Shown here in pieces: positions 12,410 through 24,599 of a DNA stretch of 64,000 nt (position 1 is its first letter; each line of letters begins with the position of its first letter). A program made the translations under genes and the position numbers. Source of the DNA: Isoetes taiwanensis. Taxonomy: Eukaryota > Streptophyta > Lycopodiopsida > Isoetales > Isoetaceae. The notes beneath the pieces are model-generated. The model saw only the letters and a program-made list of their open reading frames with translations, had not been told where the DNA came from and searched no databases. Where the stretch lies: assembly GCA_021234155.1 (NCBI GenBank), contig JAJEKV010000096.1, forward strand, positions 1,746,010 to 1,810,009. The letters run 5' to 3'.

Positions 12410-12861
12410 GGAGATAGGAAAGAAAGATTGAATAGAATGAGAAAGTGGTGAAGAAGAAGAAGAAGAAAATGAATAGAAGATTGGAAGAACGGAAGATTAG
12501 AAGGAAGAAACCAATGATTGGAAGATCATTGGAAGAAGAAGGAGGAGGATTCGATTCATACTAATAAGAGGCGAAATGGATTGAAGAAAAACAAGGATGG
12601 AAAGAAGAGGAGGATAGAAATGGGATGGATTGAAAACAAACAAGAAAAAACAAGAAGCCCTAAATCTATCAAACAACAAGCCTAATTCAAAAATAGAGTT
12701 GATTGATCCATTGAAATACCTTTGGATGCTTGCTTGAAGCTTGGAAAGGACCGCAAGGATGATCCGCGCCAAAAATCGCCACGAAAAACGCTCCTCCAGC
12801 CGCTTAGAACCAAAAAAACTAGGCGGCGGAAAAGCCGGCTCTGTTTCTGATAAAAAGTTAC

Positions 12862-12961
12862 AGACGTCGTTGAACGACGTCGCGAGGTCGTTTAACGACG
12901 TCTGCAATAGTCGTTAAACGACGTCTATAACGACGTCTTTGTGTTAAACGACGTGCCCTTT
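12862..12961. repeat. CACTA-type palindromic subterminal repeats, block 1a
   Basis: Clustered palindromes of the form GTCGTT(T/A)AACGAC are linked by GTCTATAACGACGTC. Such short clustered inverted motifs are typical of the subterminal regions where TnpA-like proteins bind in CACTA elements. The same motif recurs at 13,186, 27,000, 33,600 and 34,375. No CACTA terminus is visible next to this block. Confidence 0.7.
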
Positions 12962-13185
12962 TTTTTATTAAGTTATAATTATAAGTTATTATTATAATTA
13001 TAATTATTATACAAAGAAGGATTGTTACCCAGTGGAGGGCTGTCATTTATGCAAGAATCTAACTTCGGAAAGTTGCTCTTGAGCAGGATGTTGAAAGTCC
13101 TGTTTGCCTCCACCTCCGCACATTTTTTGTGATAGAAAATGTAGAAATCAAACTCAAATTTTTATCTTTCAAATTTTATCCGTCA

Positions 13186-13245
13186 TAGTCGTTAAACGAC
13201 GCGTCTATAACGACGCCTTTGTGTTAAACGACGTGCCCTTTAAAC
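13186..13245. repeat. Palindromic subterminal repeats, block 1b
   Basis: This is a near copy of 12,907-12,961 (about 58 bases, offset 278) with GTCGTTAAACGACG and a TGTTAAACGACGTGCCC end. It lies just 3' of the Argonaute exons, on the Argonaute strand. Confidence 0.75.
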
Positions 13246-13310
13246 ATCTCTCCAAAAAATCAATTTATTAAACATTTCAAAATCGATTTCTTAAACCAAC
13301 ATCGCACACC

Positions 13311-14116
13311 TTTACGTATTCTTTGCAACCCTACATTAAGAACACTTGCAAACCGGGATTCATTTGACACCATCCCTGAAGTCCACAATACAATAAAATT
13401 TATTAAAATTGAACTGAAAAGCCGGGAGATAACTATACATAGCCATAAGGGGTAGGAACACGAATACAACAAAGCCGTGGAGGCAACTGTTTTGTTCCGA
13501 TACTTACATGAGCACGCAAACCCTTTCAACAATTCCACGCCACAGCAAAAGTTAATTATCCTTTCAATATCGATTGAAAAAGTTATTTATGTTACTTACG
13601 CAATCATGCCCCCGGAAGGTTCTTCGTTACAACGCATTCATAGTTTCACATTTTAAGTTGATTGTGTTTTGACCCGCGCGACAAAAACGATATCGTTGGC
13701 CAATCAGAGAGCCCATTGCCGCAAGTTAAAATAGGAATGTAATGAATTGAAATTTGAAATGTCAAGTGCACACACGGTTCAATCCTTACAATTGCAATTG
13801 ATGGTGAATTTGACGAGAATGGGGCTCCATGTGACACATCCATTCCAAAGATTATAGTTGGCTCCCTGGAGACCTTTGGAAGACCACGACGAAATTCCAT
13901 CGATAACATCGTATTATATCCTCCACACTACTGATTTGAAAGTAAGTCTTGAGTTCAATGAACAGGGGAGCCATTATGGGGTACCAAGTGAGTTACCTTG
14001 GCATTAATTTTCAAAGCCACATTCGTCAAGTCTTGATCATTTATATTACGGGGAGGAACTATACACTGATTAACAACTCCAACGTCTGACAGAAACAGTT
14101 TGTTAAACGGCCACTT
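13311..14116 (-). pseudogene. Argonaute PIWI-domain fragment, AGO4-clade, with introns
   Basis: Three exon-like blocks on the minus strand match the middle of an AGO4/6/9-type Argonaute. Block 1 (14,116-13,997) reads KLFLSDVGVVNQCIVPP and then NINDQDLTNVALKINAK, followed by a GTAACT donor. Block 2 (13,930-13,790) starts after a TTTCAG acceptor and reads GYNTMLSMEF, then PTIIFGMDVSHGAP and SPSIAIV, before a GTAAGG donor. GMDVSHG holds the first catalytic Asp of the PIWI slicer site. Block 3 (about 13,395-13,316) reads FRDGV and ESRFASVLNVGLQRI with a small frameshift; RDGV holds the second Asp. The WPLISRYRA exon expected between blocks 2 and 3 is missing, as are the PAZ and N domains and the C-terminus, so no functional protein is possible. 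AGO4-clade proteins bind 24-nt siRNA and guide DNA methylation. The fragment lies between CACTA-type palindromic blocks, which suggests transposon capture. Confidence 0.8.
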
Positions 14117-14448
14117 TTATCTATCCACTTTAATAAACCAGACTTGTGCACCATTGAGCTTCACTTGCATACTTTCATACTAAATCAAGCTTGCCAATCA
14201 CTTCACCATGATCAGAAGGGCAGCAAACATATGGCTCACCGGAGTTGCTCTTACGCATACAATCTACACAAGGCATGCCCAGCTCTGATCCATGCAAAGG
14301 CGCAAAGAAGAGCTTCTTTGATTTGCCATATTCTCTCGTGCATGATCACATACAACTTCATATATGGTTCTGACCTCTTCATAGATTACCGCTAAGGGTT
14401 TTGGACATACTTCTTCGTGGTTCAACGACGTCTCACCTTGAATTTCGA
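14117..14448. other. Link between Argonaute fragment and satellite array
   Basis: No gene is recognised. On the minus strand this could hold more upstream Argonaute sequence, but I could not match it. One palindrome-type motif, GTTCAACGACGTC, occurs at about 14,421, close to the array edge. Confidence 0.4.
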
Positions 14449-14585
14449 GTTCCCGGGGCCTTGGGGAGAGGAAATTTGGGGCAAGCACCTCCTTGAGGGA
14501 TTTTAGGGTCCAAGGCTCAAGGCCAACACCCCAACTCCACTTCAAGACACCCCGCGCAAGGTCCCTACGAATCGACAAGGAGAGG

Positions 14586-14650
14586 GCCTCCAAACGTAAA
14601 CCCCGGTGGGTTGCCGGGCTCTAGAAAGGGTTTACGCTTTTGGGGCCGAG
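14586..14650. repeat. Conserved inverted repeat of the satellite unit (first copy)
   Basis: GGCCTCCAAACGTAAACCC is followed after about 25 bases by its imperfect inverse GGGTTTACGTTTTGGGGGCC. This first copy carries one change, TTTACGCTTTTGG. The pair recurs once per unit, near 15,710, 16,820, 17,940, 19,070, 20,185, 21,285, 22,405 and 23,515. It recurs three times at short spacing near 24,645, 24,950 and 25,255. Between the arms lies a conserved GGGTTGCCGGGCTCTAGA. The arms total about 19-20 pairs. Confidence 0.9.
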
Positions 14651-17600
14651 TCCTGGTCTGTTGCACTTGGGACTGGCCGAAACCTTTTTAAATGAGAATA
14701 CGAGCAAGGGGAACCGACGGAGCGGAGTTTGGGCCTTTCCTCCTCCCGATGTGGCAAGTAGAAGGATCGGGGGCGCTTTTGGTGGCAAGACATTAAATAA
14801 ATTCGCAATTAATGCATTGCACGAAAAATAAATTCGGTTTTGCCAGCCGATCCCTAATTCATCTCCGGCCACACGCCAATTTTGAATTTTCGGAGAAGGT
14901 CTAGGTCAAAGGGTTAGCATTAGAGCGGTCGGGGCAGCCCGGATGCGGGGAACCGAGCCGGCACCCTTCCCCAAGTCAAACGAGGCCAGGGACCTTGCGG
15001 GGATCCCTCACAAGAGGGGAGAGTCCGGACCCCGTGAGGCGGATCCAAAAAGTTCCCGAGGCAGCCCTTCCGGCGGCGCTCCCGGGGCTGCAAAAATGAC
15101 CACCCTCCGGGCGGTTTCCCCTATCCGGCCGTTGGATCCTCCGGATTCGGGGCCCCTCTTCGGGAAGGTCCAAAAGATTCCAGATCGGTCCGGAGAACTT
15201 GTCAAACCGCTGGGCGCCCCGATGTCGGCCTTGTAGAAACCGCCTTTTTTTGTCGTTAGAGACGCAGGGATGCTCCTGATGGCAAATAGACCCCGCCAAA
15301 TCGTCCGGAATGGCGAAATTACCCTAGGGAGCAAGTTACACCTCCGGTTTTGGCGAAAGAAGGAAACACTCACGCCCTCCACGACATCCCGCATGCACAT
15401 CCTAGGCCAATTGACTACGAGTGTGATGGAAGTGAGCTACTTTGGCGCTTCTTGGAGTTCGGGTGGTCTTCTGGCCCGCGGAACTTGGTCCCCAGGGCAA
15501 TGTCGGCGCTCGAGTCCATTGGCGTAGTTTCGATCGCTGATTTCGGAGAGCGGAGGTCGCCTCGGGTCCGTCCCCTGGGCCTTGGGGAGAGGGAAATTTG
15601 GGGCAAGCAGGCCTCCGGAGGATTTTAGGGTCCGCGCCTCAAGGCCAACACCCCAACCCCACTTCAAGACACGGCGCAAGGTCCCGCCGAATCGACAAGG
15701 AGAGGGGGTCCTCCAAACGTAAACCCCGTGGGGTGCCGTGCTCTAGAAGGGTTTACGTTTTGGGGCCGAGTCCCCGGTTCATTGCTGCACTTGGGACCGC
15801 CGGTAGCGGCAGCCGAGAATACGGAGCAAGGGGAACGGAAAAGCGGAGTTTGGGCCTTTCCTCCTCCCCGATGTGGCAAGTAGAAGTTCTGGGGGCTTTT
15901 GCGCTGGCAAGACATTTCAGTAAATTCGCAATTAATGCATTGCACGAAAAATAAATTCCTTTTGCGGTGATCCCTAATTCATCTCCAAAGACGGCCCAAT
16001 TTTTGAATTTTGGGAGAAGGTCTAGGTCAAAGGGTTAGCATTAGAACGGTCGGGCAGCCCGTTGCGGGCAACCGAAGCTGCACCCTTCCCCAAGTCAAAC
16101 GAGGCCAGGACCTTGCGGGGATCCCTCACAAGAGGGGAGAGTCCTGGACCCATACAGGCGGGATCCAAAAAGTTCCCAGGCGGCCCTTCTGGCGGCGCTC
16201 CCCGGGGCTGCATCGCTAATGACCACCCTCCGGGCCGGTTCCCCTATCCGACCGTTGGATCCTCCGTTCGGGGCCCCTCTTGGGAAGGTCCAAAAGATTC
16301 CAGATCGGTCGGGAGAACTTGTCAAACCAGAAATCCCCGATGTCGGCCTTGTAGAAACCCGCCTTTGTTTTGTCGTTCGGACGCGGGATGCTCCGGAATG
16401 GCAAATAGACCCTGCCAAATCGTCCGGAATGGCGAAATTACCCTAGGGAGCAAGTTACACGGTCGGTTTTGCGAAAGAAGGAAACACTCACGCCCTCCAC
16501 GACAGTATCCCGCATGCACATCCTAGGCCAATTGACTACGAGTGTGATGGAAGTGAGCTACTTTGGCTTTGGAGTTCGGGTGGTCTTCTGCCACTAACTT
16601 GGTCCCCAGGGCAATGTCGACGCTCGAGTCCATTGGCGGTCGATCAGCGATTCCGGAGAGCGAGGTCGCCTGGTCCGTCCCCTGGGCCTTGGGGAGAGGA
16701 AATTTGGGGCAAGCAGCCTCCGGAGGGATTTTAGGGTCCAAGCTCAAGCGTCAACACCCCAACCCCACTTCAAGACACCTGCGGGCGCAAGGTCCCTACC
16801 GAATCGACAAGGAGAGGGCCTCCAAACGTAAACCCCGTGGGTTGCCAGGCTCTAGAAGGGTTTACGTTTTGGGGGCCGAGTCCCGTCTGTTGCACTTGGG
16901 ACCTGGCCGAGAAGCAGCAGCCGAGAATACGGAGCAAGGGGAACTGACGGAGCGGAGTTTGGGCCTTTCCTCCTCCCGATGTGGCAAAGTAGAAGTCTGG
17001 GGGCTTTTGCAAAGGCAAGACATTCAGTAAATCGCAATTAATGCATTGCACGAAAATAAATTCGGTTTTTGCCAGCGGATCCTAATTCATCTCCAAAGAC
17101 ACGGCCCAATTTTCGAATTTTCGGAGAAGGTCTAGGTCAAAGGGTTAGCATTAGAACGGTCGGGGCAGCCCGTTCGGGGCAACCGAGCCGCACCCTTCCC
17201 CAAGTCAAACGAGGCCAGGGACCTTTGCGGGGATCCCTCACAAGAGGGGAGAGTCCCACCCCGTGAGGCGGGATCCAAAAAGTTCCCCGAGGCAGCCCTT
17301 CTGGCTCGGCTCCCCTCGGCTGCGCGCTAATGACCACCCTCCCGGAGCCCGGTTCCCCTATCCGACCGTTGGATCCTCCGTTCAGGGGCCCCTCTTCGGG
17401 AAGGTCCAAAAGATTCCAGATCGGTCCGGGAGAACTTGTCAAACCGCGGGGCGTCCCGATGTCGGCCTTGTAGAAACCGCCTTTGTTTTGTCGTTTGTCG
17501 CCGCACCGGGATGCTCGAATGGCAAATAGACCCCCGCCAAATCGTCCGAATGGCGAAATTACCCTAGGGAGCAAGTTACACCTGGTCGGTTTTGCGAAAG

Positions 17601-20600
17601 AAGGAAACACTCACGCCCTCCACAAGATCCCGCATGCACATCCCAGGCCAATTGACTACGAGTGTGATGGAAGTGAGCTACTTTGGCGCTTCTTGGAGTT
17701 GGGTGGTCTTAAGCCCGCGGAACTTGGTCCCTGGGCAATGTCGACGCTAAGGTCCATTGGCGAGAGTCGATCGCGATTCCGAGAGCTGAGGTCGCCCGTC
17801 CGTCCCCTCCTGGGCCTTGGGGAGAGGGAAATTTGGGGCAAGCACCCTCCGGGATTTTTAGGGTCCAAGGCCTCAAGGCCAACACCCCAACCCCACTTCA
17901 AGACACGGCGCAAGGTCCCGCCGAATCGACAAGGAGAGGGCCTCAAACGTAAACCCCAATGGGTTGCCGGGCTCTAGAAGGGTTTACGTTTTGGGGTCCG
18001 GAATCCTGGTCCTGTTGCACTTGGGACTGGCCGAAAGCGGCCGTAGAGAAATCGGAGCAAGGGGCCCGACGGAGCAGAGTTTGGGCCTTTCCTCCTCCCG
18101 ATGTGGCAAGTAGAAGCTCTGGGGCTTTTACTGATGGCAAGACATTCGTAAATTCGCAATTAATGCATTGCACGCGAAAATAAATTCGGTTTTTTGCCGG
18201 TAGGATCCCTAATTCATCTCCAAAGACACGCCCAATTTTGAATTTTCGGGAGAAGGTCTAGGTCAAAGGGTTAGCATTAGAACGGTCGGGGGCAGCCCGT
18301 TGCGGGGCAACCAGCCGGGCACCCTTCCCCAAGTCAAACGAGGCCGGGGACCTTGCGGGGGGATCCCTCACAAGAGGGGAGAGTCCCCACCCGGGGAGCC
18401 GGGATCCAAAAAAGTTCCCCGAGGCAGCCCTTCTGGCAGCTGCCCCGGGCTGCACGCTAATGACCACCCTCCCGAGCCCTGTTCCCCTATCCGACCATTG
18501 GATCCTCCGCTCGGGGCCCCTCTTCGGGAAGGTCCAAAAGATTCCGTGATCGGTCCGGAGAACTTGTCAAACCGCTGGGCGCCCCGATGTCGGCCTTTGT
18601 AGAAACCGCCTTTGTTTTGTCGTTCGGCACCGGGGATGCTCGGAATGGCAAATAGACCCTGCCAAATCGTCCGGAATGGCGGAAATTACCCTAGGGAGCA
18701 AGTTACACCTGGTCGGTTTTCGCGAAGAAGGAAACACTCACGCCCTCCACGACAAGATATCCCCGCATGCACATCCTAGGCCAATTGACTCACGAGGTGT
18801 GATGGAAGTGAGCTACTTTGGCTTCTTGGAGTTCGGGTGGTCTTCTCGCCCGCGGAACTTGGTCCCTGGGCAATGTCGGCGTTCTAAGTCCATTGGCATA
18901 GTCGGTCAGCGATTCCTGAGAGCGGAGGTCGCCCGTCCGGTCCCCTGGGCCTTGGGAGAGGAAATTTGGGGCAAGCAGCCTCGGGAGGGATTTTAGGGTC
19001 CGCTCAAGGCGTCAACACCCCAACCCCACTTCAAGACACGGTAAAGGTCCCGGCCGACCGACAAGGAGAGGGCCTCCAAACGTAAACCCCGTGGGTTGCC
19101 GGGCTCTAGAAGGGTTTACGTTTTGGGGGCGAAGTCCTCGTCCTGTTGCACTTGGGACCGCCAAGAAGCGGCCTTGAATACGGAGCAAGGGGAACCGACG
19201 GGCGGAGTTTGGGCCTTTCCTCCTCCCGATGTGGCAGAGTAGAAGTCGGGGGCCGGCTGCGATGGCAAGACATTAAGAATTAATTAATTAATGCATTGCA
19301 CGAAAATAAATTCGGTTTTGCCCGGCCGGGATCCCTAATTCATCTCCAAAGACACGGCCCAATTTTGAATTTTTTGAGGAGAAGGTCTAGGTCAAAGGGT
19401 TAGCATTAGAAGCGGTCGGGGCAGCCCGCGGGGCAACCGAGCTGGCACCCTTCCCCAAGTCAAACGAGGCCAGGACCTTGCAGGGATCCCTCACAAGAGG
19501 GAGAGAGTCCGGACCCGGAGGCGGGATCCAAAAAGTTCGAGGCAGCCCTTCTGGCGCTCCCCGGGGCTGCGCTAATGACCACCCTCCGGAGCGGTTCCCC
19601 TATCCGACCGTTGGATCCTCCGTTCGGGGCCCCTCTTGGGGAAGGTCCAAAAGATTCCAGATCGGTCCGAGAACTTGTCAAACCCAGCGGGCCCCGGATG
19701 TCGGCCTTGTAGAAACCCTTTGTTTTGTCGTTAGCACGCAGGGATGCTCCTAATGGCAAATAGACCACCGCCAAATCGTCCTGGAATGGCGCGAAATTAC
19801 CCTAGGGAGCAAGTTACACGGTCGGTTTTGCGAAAGAAGGAAACACTCACGCCCTCCACGACAGTATCCCGCATGCACATCCTAGGCCAATTGACTACGA
19901 GTGTGATGGAAGTGAGCTACTTTGGCGCTTCTTGGAGTTCGGGTGGTCTTCGGCCACGGAACTTGGTCCCCAGAGGGGCAATGTCGGCGTTCGAGTCCAT
20001 TGGCGAGTCGGATCGCGATTCGGAGGCCGGAGGTCGCCCGTCCGGCCCCCAGGGCCTTGGGGAGAGAGGAAATTTGGGGCAAGCAGCCTCGGGAGGGATT
20101 TTAGGGTCCGCGCTCTGGCGTCAACACCCCAACCCCACTTCAAGACACGGCGCAAGGTCCCGGCCGAATCTGACAAGGAGAGGGCCTCCGAAACGTAAAC
20201 CCTGTGGGTTGCCAGGCTCTAGAAGGGTTTACGTTTTGGGGGCCGAGTCCTGGTCTGTTGCACTTGGGACCTGGCCGAGAAGCAGCAGCCGAGAATACGG
20301 AGCAAGGGAACCGGCCGGAGCGGAGTTTGGGCCTTTCCTCCTCCCGATGTGGCAAGTAGAAGTCGCTTTTGCAATGGGCAAGACATTAAATGTAAATTCG
20401 CAATTAATGCATTGCACGAAAATAAATTCCGGTTTTTGCGGTAGGGATCCCTAATTCATCTCCAGCCTACACGGCCCAATTTTGAATTTTCGGAGAGGGC
20501 CTAGGTCAAAGGGTTAGCATTAGAGCGGTCGGGGCAGCCGTTGCTGGGGCAACCGAGCTGGCACCCTTCCCAAGTCAAACGAGGCGGGACCTTGCGGGGA

Positions 20601-23600
20601 TCCCTCACAAGAGGGAGAGTCCGGACCCCGGGGATCCAAAAAGTTCCCCGGCAGCCCTTCTGGCGGCTCCCCGGGGCTGCAGCTAATGACCACCCTCCGG
20701 GCCGGTTCCCCTATCCGGCCGTTGGATCCTCCGTTCAGGGGCCCCTCTTGAAGGTCCAAAAGATTCCCAGATCGGGTCCGGAGAACTTGTCAAACCCAGC
20801 GGGCGTCTGATGTCGGCCTTGTAGAAACCGCCTTTGTTTTGTCGTTCGACACCGGGATGCTCGGAATGGCAAATAGACCCTGCCAAATCGTCAGGAATGG
20901 CGAAATTACCTAGGGAGCAAGTTACCGCGGGGTTTTGCGAAAGAAGGAAACACTCACGCCCTCCACGACCGGTATCCCGCATGCACATCCTAGGCCAATT
21001 GACTACGAGTGTGATGGAAGTGAGCTACTTTGGCTTCTTGGAGTTCGGGTGGTCTTCGGCCCACGGAACTTGGTCCCCGGGCAATGTCGACGTTCTGAGT
21101 CCATTGGCGAGTCGGTCCAGCGGTGACCAGGAGAGCCGAGGTCGCCCGTCAGCCCCGAGGGCCTTGGGGAGGAAATTTGGGGCAAGCAGCCTGGGAGGAT
21201 TTTAGGGTCCGCGCTCACGGCGTCAACACCCCAACCCCACTTCAAGACAGCGCAAGGTCCCTACCGAATCGACAAGGAGAGGGCCTCAAACGTAAACCCC
21301 GTGGGTTGCGGGGCTCTAGAAGGGTTTACGTTTTGGGGTCCGAGTCCCGTGCATTTGCACTTGGGACTGGCCGGAAGCGGCAAATGCCAGAATACTGAGA
21401 CAAGGGGAACCCCGGCGGAGCAGAGTTTGGGCCTTTCCCTCCTCCCGATGTGGCAAGTAGAAGTCGGGCTTTTGCGCTGGCAAGACATTACGTAAATTCG
21501 CAATTAATGCATTGCACGAAAATAAATTCGGTTTTTGCCGGTAGGATCCTAATTCATCTCCAGCCTACGGCCCAATTTTGAATTTTAGAGAAGGTCTAGG
21601 TCAAAGGGTTAGCATTAGAGCGGTCGGGGCAGCCGTTGCGGGGCAACCGAAGCTGGCACCCTTCCCCAAGTCAAAGCGAGGCCGGGGACCTTGCGGGGAT
21701 CCCTCACAAGAGGGGGGAGAGTCCGGACCCGGGAGGGATCCAAAAAGTTCCCGAGGCAGCCCTTCTGGCGGCGCTCCCGGGGCTGCACGCTAATGACCAC
21801 CCTCCCGGGAGGCCGGTTCCCCTATCCGACCATTGGATCCTCCGTTCAGGGCCCCTCTTGGGAAGGTCAAAAGATTCCAGATCGGTCCGGAGAACTTGTC
21901 AAACCGGCGGGCGTCGATGTCGGCCTTGTAGAAACCGCCTTTGTTTTGTCGTTCGGGCACGGGATGCTCGAGAATGGCAAATAGACCACACCAAATCGTC
22001 CCCGGAATGGCGAAATTACCCTAGGGGAGCAAGTTACCGCGGTCCGGTTTTGCGAAAGAAGGAAACACTCACGCCCTCCACGGCCGATATCCCCGCATGC
22101 ACATCCTAGGCCAATTGACTACGAGTGTGATGGAAGTGAGCTACTTTGGCGCTTCTTGGAGTTCGGGTGGTCTTACGGCCCGCGAACTTGGTCCCAGGGG
22201 CAATGTCGGCGTTCCGAGTCCATTGGCCGGTCGGTCGCGATTCCAGGAGGCGGAGGTCGCCTGGGTCCGTCCCAGGGGCCTTGGGGAGAGGAAATTTGGG
22301 GCAAGCAGCCTCGGGGGGATTTTAGGGTCCCAGCGCTCACGGCGTCAACACTAACCCCACTTCAAGACACGGCCAAGGTCCCGGCCGAATCGACAAGGAG
22401 AGGGCCTCAAAACGTAAACCCCGCGGGTTGCCGGGGCTCTAGAAGGGTTTACGTTTTGGGGCCGAGGTCCCCGGGTCTGGGACACTTGGGACCCGGCAGC
22501 AAAGGCCGAGAATCACGGAGCAAGGGGAACCGACGGGCCCGGAGTTTGGGCCTTTCCTCCTCCCCCGATGTGGCAAGTAGAAGTCGGGGCGCTTTTGCGG
22601 GGCAAGACATTCGTAAATTCGCAATTAATGCATTGCACGAAAATAAATTCGGTTTTTGCCGGTAGGATCCCTAATTCATCTCCAGCCTACGGCCCAATTT
22701 TGAATTTTTGAGAGAAGGTCTAGGTCAAAGGGTTAGCATTAGAACGGTCGGGGCAGCCCGTTCGCGGGGAGCAACCGAACTGGCACCCTTCCCCAAGTCA
22801 AACGAGGCCAGGACCTTGCGGGGATCCCTCACAAGAGGGGAGAGTCCTGACCCGGGGCGGGATCCAAAAAGTTCCCAGGCAGCCCTTCACGGGGGCGCTC
22901 CCGGGGCTGCGCTAATGACCACACCCTCCCGGCCGGTTCCCCTATCCGGCCGTTGGATCCTCCGTTCGGGGGCCCCTCTTGGGGAAGGTCAAAAGATTCC
23001 GGATCGGTCCGAGAACTTGTCAAACCGCTGGGCGCCCCGATGTCGGCCTTGTAGAAACCGCCTTTTTTTGTCGTTGAGACCGGGATGCTCGAAATGGCAA
23101 ATAGACCACATAAATCGTCCGGAATGGCGAAATTACCCTAGGGAGCAAGTTACGATTTGGGTTTTGCGAAAGAAGGAAACACTCCGCCCTCCACGGCGGT
23201 ATCCCGCATGCACATCCTAGGCCAATTGACTACGAAAGTGTGATGGAAGTGAGCTACTTTGGCTTCTTGGAGTTCGGTGGTCTTCGCCCGCGGAACTTGG
23301 TCCCGAGGGCAATGTCGGCGTTCGAGTCCATTGGCGGAGTCAGATCAGCGATTCCGGGAGGAGGAGGTCGCCCGTCCCCGTCCCGGGGCCTTGGGAGAGG
23401 AAATTTGGGGGCAAGCGACCTCCGGAGGGATTTTAGGGTCAGCTCAAGGCGTCAACACCCCAACCCCACTTCAAGACACGGCGCAAGGTCCCTACGAAGA
23501 TCGACAAGGAGAGGGCCTCGAAACGTAAACCCCGTGGGTTGCCGGGCTCTAGAAGGGTTTACGTTTTGGGGGCCGAGTCCCTGTCTACATTGCACTGGGA

Positions 23601-24599
23601 CCCGGCCGGAAGCGGCCGAGAAATCACGGAGCAAGGGGAACCGGCGGGCGGAGTTTGGGCCTTTCCTCCTCCCGATGTGGCAAGTAGAAGTCTGGGGCTT
23701 TTGCAAAGGGCAAGACATTAAATAAATTACGCAATTAATGCATTGCACGAAAATAAATTCCGGTTTTTTGCCAGCGGGATCCCTAATTCATCTCCAGCAC
23801 ACGGCCCAATTTTCGGAATTTTCGGAGAAGGTCTAGGTCAAAGGGTTAGCATTAGAACGGTCGGGGCAGCCCGGATTGCGGGGAACAACCGTGGCACCCT
23901 TCCCCAAGTCAAACGAGGCCGGACCTTGCGGGGATCCCTCACAAGAGGGGAGAGTCCGGACCCGTGAGGCGGGGATCCAAAAACGTTCCCGAGGCAGCCC
24001 TTCTGGCGGCGCTCCCGGTCAAAGCTGCGCTAATGACCACCCTCCGGAGCCCGGTTCCCCTATCCGGCCGTTGGATCCTCCGTTCGAGGCCCCTCTTGGG
24101 AAGGTCCAAAAGATTCCAGATCGGTCCGGAGAACTTGTCAAACCGCGGAGGCGTCGATGTCCGCCTTGTAAAAACCGCCTTGTTTTGTCGTTCGCACGGG
24201 ATGCTCCGGAATGGCAAATAGACCACGCCAAATCGTCCGGAATGGCGAAATTACCCTAGGGAGCAAGTTACACCGGTCCGGTTTTGCGAAAGAAGGAAAC
24301 ACTCCGCGCCCTCCACGACAAGATCCCGCATGCACATCCTAGGCCAATTGACTACGAGTGTGATGGAAGTGAGCTACTTTGGCGCTTCTTGGAGTTGGGT
24401 GGTCTTCCCGCCCACGGAACTTGGTCCCCGTGGGCAATGTCGGCGTTAAGGTCCATTGGCGAGTCAGATCAGCGATTCCGGAGAGCGGAGGTCGCCCGTC
24501 CGTCCCGGGGCCTTGGGAGAGAAATTTGGGGCAAAGCAGCCTCGGAGGGCTCTAGATTTTAGGGTCTGCAAGGCTGGGCGTCCAACACCCCAACTCCAC

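Noticed and set aside
12151-12417. Open frame encoding a poly-lysine protein.
   Set aside because: It is simply the (AAG)n microsatellite.
12497-12907. 136-codon minus-strand frame.
   Set aside because: It is the antisense of GAA-rich low-complexity sequence and runs into the palindromic repeats; composition is hydrophobic and Leu/Phe-biased by the repeat.
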